Shown: positions 50,584-59,373, counted from the stretch's first letter. The stretch is DNA of 64,000 bases from Actinomycetota bacterium (GCA_028697145.1 JAQVFR010000004.1:65390-129389), one strand, 5' to 3'. The notes: generated by a model not told the origin, from the letters alone. A program made the numbers and translations.

Positions 50584-51330
50584 ATCTATACCCTGAAAGA
50601 GAAATTCAAGGAAGAGTATGCTGCCGGACTGGCCGATAAGTGGGACGAGCTTATCGATTGGGAGAAGAGGAGGGAATCCGAAGGAGGGTTCTTCGAGAAG
50701 CTGCTGCTGGATAACGGCGCCTCCAAGGTGCTGGATATCGCCTGCGGTACCGGATATCATGCCATCCAGCTGGCAAAGAGCGGGCTCGAGGTGAAGGCTA
50801 CCGACGGCTCGGAGGAAATGCTCGAGAAGACCAGGATGAACGCGGAAAAGCACGACGCGGATATAGAAATCGAGAAGGCGGACTGGCTCAACTTAACGGA
50901 CGTTATCGAAGAGCGCTACGATGCGGTAGTTTGCCTGGGAAACGCGCTCACCCACCTTTTCCACGAGGACTTATACCTGCGGGCCATCGGGGAAGTATAC
51001 GAGGTACTGAACGAGGACGGGATCTTCATAGTGGATCAGAGGAACTACGACTGCATCCTGGACAAAGGGTACGACAGCAAGCATAAGTACTACTACTGCG
51101 GGCAGGAAGTGGAGATAGAGCCCGTCGTCGTAAACGAGGGCATGGTAAAGATGCAGTACATGTTCAGCGAAGATGAGAGATACTACTTGACCATGCATCC
51201 CATTCGAAGAGAAGAACTCAGCGGGTACCTGAAAGAAACCGGGTTCAGAAGGATCGACATTTACGGGGATTTCGAGGAAGAGTTCGACAAATACGATCCC
51301 GACTTCATCATCCAGGCGGCCTACAAGTAA
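50584..51330 (+). CDS. Glycine/sarcosine N-methyltransferase-like SAM methyltransferase (start codon unresolved)
   Basis: In-frame translation upstream of the tracked ATG (50728) gives [58 protein letters not shown]; later [35 protein letters not shown]. Confidence 0.8.
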   Translation: MYTLKEKFKEEYAAGLADKWDELIDWEKRRESEGGFFEKLLLDNGASKVLDIACGTGYHAIQLAKSGLEVKATDGSEEMLEKTRMNAEKHDADIEIEKADWLNLTDVIEERYDAVVCLGNALTHLFHEDLYLRAIGEVYEVLNEDGIFIVDQRNYDCILDKGYDSKHKYYYCGQEVEIEPVVVNEGMVKMQYMFSEDERYYLTMHPIRREELSGYLKETGFRRIDIYGDFEEEFDKYDPDFIIQAAYK

Positions 51331-51356
51331 CGGGGCCTGATCGTCAGCCCGGATTT

Positions 51357-51698
51357 GTGCCTGAGACAATGGGGCAAGTCCGCACGAGGATCTGCCGCCG
51401 GGCTGCCGGCCTGGCGGAGCGTTTCGAGGTACAGCTTGCCTACGCCATAGGAGTGGCGCATCCCGTTTCCATAATGATCGAGGCGTTCGGCACGGAAAAG
51501 GTGCCACTGGCCACCATCGAGGCGCTCATAAGGGAGCATTTCGATCTGCGGCCGGCGGCCATCATAAGGGACCTGAAACTGCGCAACCCCATATACATGA
51601 AGACCGCGGCATACGGCCATTTCGGCCGCCCGGACAGTGATTTCACCTGGGAACACGCGGACAGGGCGGAAGCGCTGCGCAGCGAGGCGGGCTTATAG
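51357..51698 (+). pseudogene. metK: C-terminal fragment of S-adenosylmethionine synthetase
   Basis: [27 protein letters not shown]...[53 protein letters not shown]-terminal domains absent. Confidence 0.8.
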
Positions 51699-52011
51699 CG
51701 CACGGGCGCGGGAAGTAGTCAGGAGTAGAAGCACGGACGTTGCCGGACGGCATCCGGTCCTTTAAGGGACCGGCATGTGCGGGGCACTCCCCTACCCCGC
51801 CAGCGGCAGCCGGCCCTCCATGGCCGGTATGAAAGAGTTGCGCACCCCGGGTGCCCGCAGGCCCGGGGCTCCCGCTAGCGGCTGCAGCCGCATGCTCAAT
51901 TCCACATTAAAAAAGCCTGGAAAAGCCCCTGTGTAGCGTTTTCTTAATGAAATTCCTCAATTTGCGCCTGGCCGCGGCCAGCGTTATTGCAGGATATAGA
52001 AGTGCCGGCGC

Positions 52012-52043
52012 AGAAGGCAGTTTAGAAAAGAGGCGGTTTTCTG
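52012..52043 (+). repeat. 32-nt direct repeat, left copy
   Basis: AGAAGGCAGTTTAGAAAAGAGGCGGTTTTCTG; identical at 58827-58858. Confidence 0.9.
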
Positions 52044-52207
52044 GAGGAGGAAGGGGGTTCTTGGCCAATTCATAATATAAACAAAAGCAGTCATGTGGCC
52101 GCCCCCATTATCGGTAACCTAAACTTAGAAAGTATTTCGCATTGCAGCTTGTATAATGGCTAGACATAATGAGGGGATAGACATATTGTTAGGAGGGTGA
52201 AAGTGGC

Positions 52208-53533
52208 TTGACTGCTTGTTACATTTACAGTCATGAGAACAACATCTTATATTTCTATTTCGGGAATCGCATGGCTCAGGTGCAGAGGTCTCCCTTAGAA
52301 CACACACCAACGGTTCCCGTACAAGAACCTCATCTTCCAGAGCGTGTTCCTCTCGTACATGCGGACGCTGAGATACCTCCACAGTCCTCGGAATATAGAT
52401 ACAACAGGACGCACAGGCATATCCTGTCCATCTGGTTTGTTGTCTCCGTACTATTGGTAGTAACGGCCATTATCCTCATCCTGGTTTTTTCTTTGACTGG
52501 ACCCGTTTATAAGGTGACCATGTTCCGTGCCAATCAGGAAAGAAGTGGAGAATACACCGGACGCGGCCCTTCCGCCCTCACGGGAGTTAAGTGGAGGTTC
52601 AAGGCGGGAGGCCAGGTTCATTCCTCCCCGGCGGTTTCCGGAGGTAAGGTATATTGCGGCAGCTCAAATGGACACATCTACGCCCTGGATGAACAAGAGG
52701 GAGCGCTTATATGGAAGTCAAATACATCAGGGGTTAATCGTTCCTCCCCAGCGATATCAGGAGGCATGGTCTATTGCGGCAGCTCCGATGGACACATCTA
52801 CGCCCTGGATGCGGGTACGGGCAGGGAGAGGTGGAGGTTCGAGACCGGAGATGAGGTGACCTCCTCCCCAGCGGTATCCGGAGGCATGGTCTATTGCGGC
52901 AGCTCCGATGGACACGTCTACGCCCTGGATGCGGAGACGGGAAGGGAGAGGTGGAGGTTCGAGACGGGAGGCTCAGTGACTTCCTCCCCGGCCATTTACG
53001 AAGGCACCGTCTACTGCGGGAGCTTGGATATGCACATCTACGCCGTGGATGCGGATACGGGAAGGGAGAGGTGGAGGTTCGAGACCGGACACTGGGTAGG
53101 CTCCTCCCCTGCGGTATCCGGAGGCATGGTCTATTGCGGCAGCTCCGATGGATACGTCTACGCCCTGGATGCGGTGACGGGCAGGGAGAGGTGGAGGTTC
53201 GAGACCGGAGATGAGGTGACCTCCTCCCCAGCGGTATCCGGAGGTATGGTCTATTGCGGCAGCTGGGACAGATTCATCTACGCCGTGGATGCGGATACGG
53301 GAAGGGAGAGGTGGAGGTATGAGACATGGGGCGAGGTGCTCTCCTCCCCGGCGGTATCCGGAGGCATGGTCTATTGCGGCAGCTCCGATGGACACGTCTA
53401 TGCCCTGGATGCGGAAACGGGCGGGGAGAGGTGGAGGTTCGAGGAAGGATGTTTCTTATACTCGTCCCCTGTAGTGTCCGGAGGAGCGGTATTCACTGGT
53501 AGTCCCGCCGGATACTTATATGCTTTGGAATAG
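52208..53533 (+). CDS. Membrane-anchored PQQ-like beta-propeller protein
   Basis: TM ILSIWFVVSVLLVVTAIILILVF, then eight about 40-aa SSPAVSGGMVYCGSSDGHVYALDAETGRERWRFETG repeats; TTG start after AGGAGGG (or ATG 52271). Confidence 0.85.
   Translation: MTACYIYSHENNILYFYFGNRMAQVQRSPLEHTPTVPVQEPHLPERVPLVHADAEIPPQSSEYRYNRTHRHILSIWFVVSVLLVVTAIILILVFSLTGPVYKVTMFRANQERSGEYTGRGPSALTGVKWRFKAGGQVHSSPAVSGGKVYCGSSNGHIYALDEQEGALIWKSNTSGVNRSSPAISGGMVYCGSSDGHIYALDAGTGRERWRFETGDEVTSSPAVSGGMVYCGSSDGHVYALDAETGRERWRFETGGSVTSSPAIYEGTVYCGSLDMHIYAVDADTGRERWRFETGHWVGSSPAVSGGMVYCGSSDGYVYALDAVTGRERWRFETGDEVTSSPAVSGGMVYCGSWDRFIYAVDADTGRERWRYETWGEVLSSPAVSGGMVYCGSSDGHVYALDAETGGERWRFEEGCFLYSSPVVSGGAVFTGSPAGYLYALE
52621..53520 (+). 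repeat. Intragenic 120-nt tandem repeat array
   Basis: Near-identical units recur every 120 nt (e.g. 52741, 52861, 53101, 53221, 53341). Confidence 0.9.
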
Positions 53534-53709
53534 AGATAACAAACATGCCTGCAGCCTAAAAGTCCCACGAGAAGGCTACGGAGGCAATATGACGACTCAC
53601 CTGCCTCGAGCTGAGGCCCTGATAGTCACTTTCCAGGAGCAAGTATCTCAAGTCACCTATTTCAATACTCCTAGCGCCCGGCTTATCCTTCATCCCTGCT
53701 GCGCCATGC

Positions 53710-55107
53710 CTAGTTCTCGTTCTGTGCCGCCATCATCGCTTCCGCCATTCTCTTCAGCTCTTCCAGGCTGACGAAACCCGTTAGCCGCACCTTTATATCC
53801 CCCGCCTCGAAGTAGAGGGTGCCACTGCTGTCACCCATGGTGTAAAAATGCGCCTTGCCGCCTGAAAGCTCGATCTCCTGCCGGGCGAAACCGGGCATGC
53901 CCGTCGTGCTGGCAGGGTTCCCTTTTTGGTGTTCTTTCAGGGCATCCTGGGCAACGTAGATGAAGCTGCTTCCGTTGCGGTATATGAAAAAGCTCGGCTG
54001 TTCCCATACCGGGTTCGGAGTATCCGGAACGTTGTTCGTAACGAGCTTTGTGTTATCAACATAGCCAGCCTCGTACAGCTCATAGCCGCTTGGCAAATAC
54101 GGCGGCAACACATACTTGTAGGTAAGGACCGCGTCCAGCTCCTCGACGTTTGCGACTGCAGTATATCCGTGATCCGAAACGGAAACTCTGCCGCCTGCCG
54201 CATCCAGCTCCTTCCGTGCATCGAATTCGAACCTGGAGGGATCGATATCTATGTTCATTTCAACCGAGGTGATCTCTATTCTGCGAGCAAGCTGTCCGCC
54301 GGCGTACAGCTCCTCCCGCAGCACGATGCCGCTGTCCTTATCCACGAACAGATAGTTGGTGGCATCACCTTCACCATCTGCGGATCCTCTCTGCATCGTG
54401 AGCTCCACTTTTATGGCCGGCTTATCGCCCACTCTCTCCTCGCCTATGACCTTGAAATTCGATTTGTCCTGCAACAACCCTTCAACAGGCATCGTATACA
54501 GTGCATAATGCGGGTAACCGAAGAAGTCGCCCCCCGGCCAATGGGGTATGTTCTTCTCCAGTTGAACGAAATGAACCTCGCCCTGTCCGTCTGTGGTCAC
54601 AAACATGAAGTCCTTGCCGTCACATTTCGCTATGGAAATGATCCTGGAGTTCTCCGAGGTCGGTCCTACATCCGTTACGTTAATGACGGAGTGAAACTTG
54701 CCGGGGAACTCTATCCACACATCCTCAGTTGTTTCGGTAAATACCCTTCCCTCATCATTGTATTCGAGATTCGATATCGTCATATGCACGCTCTTCATGT
54801 CCCGCAAGGCTTCGCTCGTAACTTGGCAGATGACGTCCGCTGATACGGTGCTCGGCCTGCCGAGACCGGCAACGATCAGAGAGGCTGTGATCGCAACGAA
54901 GAGTGCAAGCAGCAGGAGTGCGGCAATCAAGCTTATGGGACGCAGCCTCCTCGCCATTCCTTTTCTCGCAGGGCCCCGTCCTACCACTTCCCCAGCTGCG
55001 GCACTTTTATGAGCCCTCTCGATGATCGCTCCGAGGCTTCTCATGTGAGACGGCACTTCCACCATTGGGAAATAAACCTTCTTCACATCCCTTGCCATGG
55101 CAATCAA
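53710..55107 (-). CDS. Anti-sigma-factor-like membrane protein with LolA/RseB-like ectodomain
   Basis: N-terminal cytoplasmic segment, TM PISLIAALLLLALFVAITASLIVAGL, extracytoplasmic domain; immediately downstream of an ECF sigma gene. Confidence 0.75.
   Translation of the reverse strand: MIAMARDVKKVYFPMVEVPSHMRSLGAIIERAHKSAAAGEVVGRGPARKGMARRLRPISLIAALLLLALFVAITASLIVAGLGRPSTVSADVICQVTSEALRDMKSVHMTISNLEYNDEGRVFTETTEDVWIEFPGKFHSVINVTDVGPTSENSRIISIAKCDGKDFMFVTTDGQGEVHFVQLEKNIPHWPGGDFFGYPHYALYTMPVEGLLQDKSNFKVIGEERVGDKPAIKVELTMQRGSADGEGDATNYLFVDKDSGIVLREELYAGGQLARRIEITSVEMNIDIDPSRFEFDARKELDAAGGRVSVSDHGYTAVANVEELDAVLTYKYVLPPYLPSGYELYEAGYVDNTKLVTNNVPDTPNPVWEQPSFFIYRNGSSFIYVAQDALKEHQKGNPASTTGMPGFARQEIELSGGKAHFYTMGDSSGTLYFEAGDIKVRLTGFVSLEELKRMAEAMMAAQNEN
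53731..54895 (-). repeat. Large direct duplication, copy A
   Basis: Matches 55924-57088 at constant offset 2193; one mismatch noticed (54781 c vs 56974 a). Confidence 0.92.
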
Positions 55108-55116
55108 CCTCCTTCA

Positions 55117-55746
55117 TTAGGGACCCTTCTCGAGTATCGTATTAAGCGCTACGCTCTCCAACAGCGCTTGCTGTTCTGATTGCTGCATCCATCTTCTAAG
55201 TAGCCTTAGACCGCGATGACACTGCGCCTTGACCGTGCCTGTCGGCCTGCCCAATATGCTTGCTGTCTCTTCCAGTGTTCTGTCTTCGAAGTACCTTAAA
55301 AACACAACCTCTCGATACTTCCTGGGCAGCTTGCATAAGTAAGGGGTGATAGCGATGAAGTCATCGCTGTTTTCCAGTTGATTCCATGCCTCCTCTATCT
55401 CACTCTTGACCGACTCATTCCTCGCTCTCACCGCATCGTCATGAAATGAACCCATGCCGCTGGCATGCTTGCCTATTGTATTCAACCTGCGAAAGTACAT
55501 TGCTATCTCTCTCGACGCTATACGATAGACCCACGCTGAGAATGTTCCCTTTGTGTAGTCATATTGCTCTAGTGCTTGTAGCGCTTTCAAGAACGTCTCG
55601 GACGTTAAATCCAGCGCAACTTCAATATCCCTCGTGCTATACAGGATATAGTTGAGTATCCTCTTGTAATTAATCTCGTATAATGCGCTGAATGCTCTGA
55701 TGTCATCCTTTACGTTCTTCTCAAGATCTCTATTTCTGCTATCCAG
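55117..55746 (-). CDS. ECF-type RNA polymerase sigma factor
   Basis: Region 2 YDYTKGTFSAWVYRIASREIAMYFRR and region 4 LPRKYREVVFLRYFEDRTLEETASILGRPTGTVKAQCHRGLRLL; N-terminus extends upstream of tracked 55590 to an apparent CTG. Confidence 0.85.
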   Translation of the reverse strand: MDSRNRDLEKNVKDDIRAFSALYEINYKRILNYILYSTRDIEVALDLTSETFLKALQALEQYDYTKGTFSAWVYRIASREIAMYFRRLNTIGKHASGMGSFHDDAVRARNESVKSEIEEAWNQLENSDDFIAITPYLCKLPRKYREVVFLRYFEDRTLEETASILGRPTGTVKAQCHRGLRLLRRWMQQSEQQALLESVALNTILEKGP

Positions 55747-55905
55747 AGTGCTTCCTCCCGTAGGTTCGCGTCAAACCCCAGTGAATACCCCTCTATATAT
55801 TTAAATGCATATAGAGCAAGGATGGTTGCATGCTTTTGTATGCCAGCATCGAGGAGGGGGCTCACAACAAGCCCCCTCCATATTCCACACCAAGCAACAA
55901 AGATA

Positions 55906-57147
55906 TTACTTTCGGGTGTTCTCCATCATCGCTTCCGCCATTCTCTTCAGCTCTTCCAGGCTGACGAAACCCGTTAGCCGCACCTTTATATCCCCCGCCT
56001 CGAAGTAGAGGGTGCCACTGCTGTCACCCATGGTGTAAAAATGCGCCTTGCCGCCTGAAAGCTCGATCTCCTGCCGGGCGAAACCGGGCATGCCCGTCGT
56101 GCTGGCAGGGTTCCCTTTTTGGTGTTCTTTCAGGGCATCCTGGGCAACGTAGATGAAGCTGCTTCCGTTGCGGTATATGAAAAAGCTCGGCTGTTCCCAT
56201 ACCGGGTTCGGAGTATCCGGAACGTTGTTCGTAACGAGCTTTGTGTTATCAACATAGCCAGCCTCGTACAGCTCATAGCCGCTTGGCAAATACGGCGGCA
56301 ACACATACTTGTAGGTAAGGACCGCGTCCAGCTCCTCGACGTTTGCGACTGCAGTATATCCGTGATCCGAAACGGAAACTCTGCCGCCTGCCGCATCCAG
56401 CTCCTTCCGTGCATCGAATTCGAACCTGGAGGGATCGATATCTATGTTCATTTCAACCGAGGTGATCTCTATTCTGCGAGCAAGCTGTCCGCCGGCGTAC
56501 AGCTCCTCCCGCAGCACGATGCCGCTGTCCTTATCCACGAACAGATAGTTGGTGGCATCACCTTCACCATCTGCGGATCCTCTCTGCATCGTGAGCTCCA
56601 CTTTTATGGCCGGCTTATCGCCCACTCTCTCCTCGCCTATGACCTTGAAATTCGATTTGTCCTGCAACAACCCTTCAACAGGCATCGTATACAGTGCATA
56701 ATGCGGGTAACCGAAGAAGTCGCCCCCCGGCCAATGGGGTATGTTCTTCTCCAGTTGAACGAAATGAACCTCGCCCTGTCCGTCTGTGGTCACAAACATG
56801 AAGTCCTTGCCGTCACATTTCGCTATGGAAATGATCCTGGAGTTCTCCGAGGTCGGTCCTACATCCGTTACGTTAATGACGGAGTGAAACTTGCCGGGGA
56901 ACTCTATCCACACATCCTCAGTTGTTTCGGTAAATACCCTTCCCTCATCATTGTATTCGAGATTCGATATCGTAATATGCACGCTCTTCATGTCCCGCAA
57001 GGCTTCGCTCGTAACTTGGCAGATGACGTCCGCTGATACGGTGCTCGGCCTGCCGAGACCGGCAACGATCAGAGAGGCTGTGATCGCAGACAACAGAAGA
57101 ACCGTCCCTATCGTTAGGGCTATATTTCTTGAATATCTATTGCGCAT
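55906..57147 (-). CDS. Secreted/membrane paralogue of the anti-sigma ectodomain with a different N-terminus
   Basis: MRNRYSRNIALTIGTVLLLS then ITASLIVAGLGRPSTVSADVICQ... identical to 53710 product except about 1 residue and the C-terminal tail. Confidence 0.8.
   Translation of the reverse strand: MRNRYSRNIALTIGTVLLLSAITASLIVAGLGRPSTVSADVICQVTSEALRDMKSVHITISNLEYNDEGRVFTETTEDVWIEFPGKFHSVINVTDVGPTSENSRIISIAKCDGKDFMFVTTDGQGEVHFVQLEKNIPHWPGGDFFGYPHYALYTMPVEGLLQDKSNFKVIGEERVGDKPAIKVELTMQRGSADGEGDATNYLFVDKDSGIVLREELYAGGQLARRIEITSVEMNIDIDPSRFEFDARKELDAAGGRVSVSDHGYTAVANVEELDAVLTYKYVLPPYLPSGYELYEAGYVDNTKLVTNNVPDTPNPVWEQPSFFIYRNGSSFIYVAQDALKEHQKGNPASTTGMPGFARQEIELSGGKAHFYTMGDSSGTLYFEAGDIKVRLTGFVSLEELKRMAEAMMENTRK
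55924..57088 (-). repeat. Large direct duplication, copy B
   Basis: See 53731-54895. Confidence 0.92.
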
Positions 57148-57176
57148 GCTTCATCTCCTCTCAAGATCCACAAGGT

Positions 57177-58553
57177 CTAGTTGAAATAGCTGCTTCTCTC
57201 AACGCTCACAGGCCAACGACCTCCAACCAGTGCAACATGGATTGAGCAATTCCTGTTCCATGGTATACCCATATCTTGGATTCGAACGCTACCGACTTTC
57301 CCCACTGTGATACTGAAGGACCAATTATCAGCCGTGTCTGTTGTGACCCACACGTTGAATTGTGCTGATGAATATGATGAGCCGTTGTAGAAGGTTAGAT
57401 ACACATCATGACCTGTATAGCATTCTGCAAAGAAGAAGTCCTTGTTGCCAACATCATATCCATTTCTTCCTTCGCTACTTGTAGCCCACTGACCATACTG
57501 CGTTGTTCTCTCTGTATTGTAGTAATACGGGTTCAGCGGAGTCTGGCTAAAATTAATCCTATCAGCCTTTGTCCCATAGTTTGTCCCACTTGGAACGCCG
57601 CTAGTTGATCGGGAGAGGCTAGATCCAGTGTATACCCAGTTTGCAGCTGGAGACGTTGAGCCGCCATTCCATATATGTTGTGTATCAACCCTAATGTAAG
57701 CACCACCACTTCCTAACCATCCATCTGTAAAGCCAGTTACGAACCATGTAGGATAACTTGAATACCCCTCAGAAAAATAAATTAAATCGTTCTGCTTCCT
57801 CCATGTTCCCCCATTTGAGGCTACCATAGTCCCTTTGACATATGATCTTTCCGCCATGAAATTATTTGTCCCTGTTGATCTTACCCTCGCTACTCTGTTC
57901 TTGGGGCTTCCGCTGGCAAACCCCGCTGTTCTTCTTGTTTTCGGTGGCATATACCAACCTATCGTTTCTTTGGAGTTGTTATCACTTCCTCCGTTATACG
58001 CATCTACATACATATTTGCGCCTCTGGTCAGGTCGGCATTATAAACCTCTACATATGAGGTTGAAGAAGAATCTGAATAGACATCTCCAAAACACCACCA
58101 TGGATTAGTAGCATCCTTATTAATAAGGGTTCTCGAGCCAGTGCCGCAGCTTCCTTCGTTGCCCGCATATATACTTCTTTCTGCTACAAGCCCAAATTCG
58201 CCATATACAGTACAAGAGTATTCTTTATTACTCCCTATTACTCCGTTGACATATACCGTACCCCTGCGGCTTGGCCCTATAGACAACGATGTGTGTCCTA
58301 TTTGTGAGCTGCTATCATAAAAATATAAATCTACTTGCTGGCTATACTGTGAACAACTCCTTATGGCAATATAGTTCTGCCAGCCAGTATATCCATCAGC
58401 GAAATACCATGCAGTAGATGATCCTGAGGCTCCGCTTGACGTGTGGCCACCTTTTGCGGTGCTAGGCGGCGTTGCATAGGAGACAGCTGTTGAAAGTATT
58501 AGAAAAGAAAGCGCCAATATAACAACAAAGTAAACCCTTCTTGTGGGATTCAT
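57177..58553 (-). CDS. Secreted protein of unknown function
   Basis: Signal peptide VYFVVILALSFLILSTAVSYA; Gly/Ser/Tyr-rich; AGGAG RBS. Confidence 0.75.
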   Translation of the reverse strand: MNPTRRVYFVVILALSFLILSTAVSYATPPSTAKGGHTSSGASGSSTAWYFADGYTGWQNYIAIRSCSQYSQQVDLYFYDSSSQIGHTSLSIGPSRRGTVYVNGVIGSNKEYSCTVYGEFGLVAERSIYAGNEGSCGTGSRTLINKDATNPWWCFGDVYSDSSSTSYVEVYNADLTRGANMYVDAYNGGSDNNSKETIGWYMPPKTRRTAGFASGSPKNRVARVRSTGTNNFMAERSYVKGTMVASNGGTWRKQNDLIYFSEGYSSYPTWFVTGFTDGWLGSGGAYIRVDTQHIWNGGSTSPAANWVYTGSSLSRSTSGVPSGTNYGTKADRINFSQTPLNPYYYNTERTTQYGQWATSSEGRNGYDVGNKDFFFAECYTGHDVYLTFYNGSSYSSAQFNVWVTTDTADNWSFSITVGKVGSVRIQDMGIPWNRNCSIHVALVGGRWPVSVERSSYFN

Positions 58554-58684
58554 AGGATCACTCCTTTACAAGCGCTGAACACGAATGGATGAATGAATGC
58601 ATCGAGTTCTTTCGTTTGATCTCCACCCCCTTAAGGCTAGCCTCACTTACTTCCGTTTAGCATATCTAGCCCCACCCTAAAATC

Positions 58685-58716
58685 ATTCTAGCTTATTAAG
58701 CCCCCCCCCCTGTCAA
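58685..58716 (-). promoter_or_regulatory. Candidate promoter with G10 spacer tract
   Basis: Minus strand TTGACA-GGGGGGGGGG-CTTAATAAGC-TAGAAT, about 130 nt upstream of the 57177..58553 start. Confidence 0.5.
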
Positions 58717-58826
58717 TGTACATTTATCGCATACATTATCTATGCGTAGGACGCCCATGGATTTGTATCCACGCCGATAAAACAGCAGGATAATCACATA
58801 CCTACCGCTAAGAGTATCGCTGAGGT

Positions 58827-58858
58827 AGAAGGCAGTTTAGAAAAGAGGCGGTTTTCTG
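58827..58858 (+). repeat. 32-nt direct repeat, right copy
   Basis: Identical to 52012-52043. Confidence 0.9.
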
Positions 58859-59045
58859 AAGCTAGTATGTTGATAAGGAAGCGCCTATTATTCGGGATGA
58901 GCGGTAGAAGAATTGAACACTGATAAAATACGCCAAGGTACAAATCGGGCAAATCGTGTGGTCATATTGTGGTCACGGGGTCTTCCGGAGACCAGCCCAA
59001 CGAAAAGCAGGCCGGGGAATATATCCTCTGGCCTGCTCTTATAGG

Positions 59046-59120
59046 TGGAGCCCCTGGCGAGAATCGAACTCGCGCACAAGGATTAGGAATCCTTTGCTCT
59101 ATCCACTGAGCTACAGGGGC
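59046..59120 (-). tRNA. tRNA-Arg (anticodon CCU)
   Basis: GCCCCTGTAGCTCAGTGGATAGAGCAAAGGATTCCTAATCCTTGTGCGCGAGTTCGATTCTCGCCAGGGGCTCCA cloverleaf, encoded CCA. Confidence 0.95.
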
Positions 59121-59226
59121 CCGGATACTAACCGCCGTTGCGAGCGACTTATACCTCAAGAATTATAGCTTGAGGGGATGGCGCCTTCAAACGAGATCCC
59201 GGCGCGCGCCCTCATGCTCTGTTTCG

Positions 59227-59256
59227 TTGACGGAGCGGCGGCGATGACATTATAGT
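59227..59256 (+). promoter_or_regulatory. Candidate promoter for cbiMNQO
   Basis: TTGACG-18 nt-TATAGT. Confidence 0.5.
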
Positions 59257-59259
59257 AAG

Positions 59260-59373
59260 AGGTGCGAAATCGGCCGAGAAGGCCGGAACGGAAGCAGCGG
59301 ATCAAAGCAATAAGCCACGGAGGCTGAGGCGAAAAGAAATCGCCGGGTACCGTGGCGTTTTTAATTTGCACCT
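59260..59373 (+). ncRNA. Structured 5' leader candidate (cis-regulatory RNA?)
   Basis: Closing stem AGGTGCgAAAT/ATTTGCACCT; hairpin CGGCC-GAGAA-GGCCG; stem GCCACGG/CCGTGGC enclosing GGCGA/TCGCC. Confidence 0.45.

Noticed and set aside
53926-54843. Plus-strand ORFs antisense to the anti-sigma ectodomains (53926-54843 and 56119-57036)
   Set aside because: Identical in both copies simply because the DNA is duplicated; no RBS or motif support.
59046-59120. tRNA-Arg as a proven island attachment site
   Set aside because: No duplicated tRNA 3' end and no integrase found within the window; only proximity supports it.
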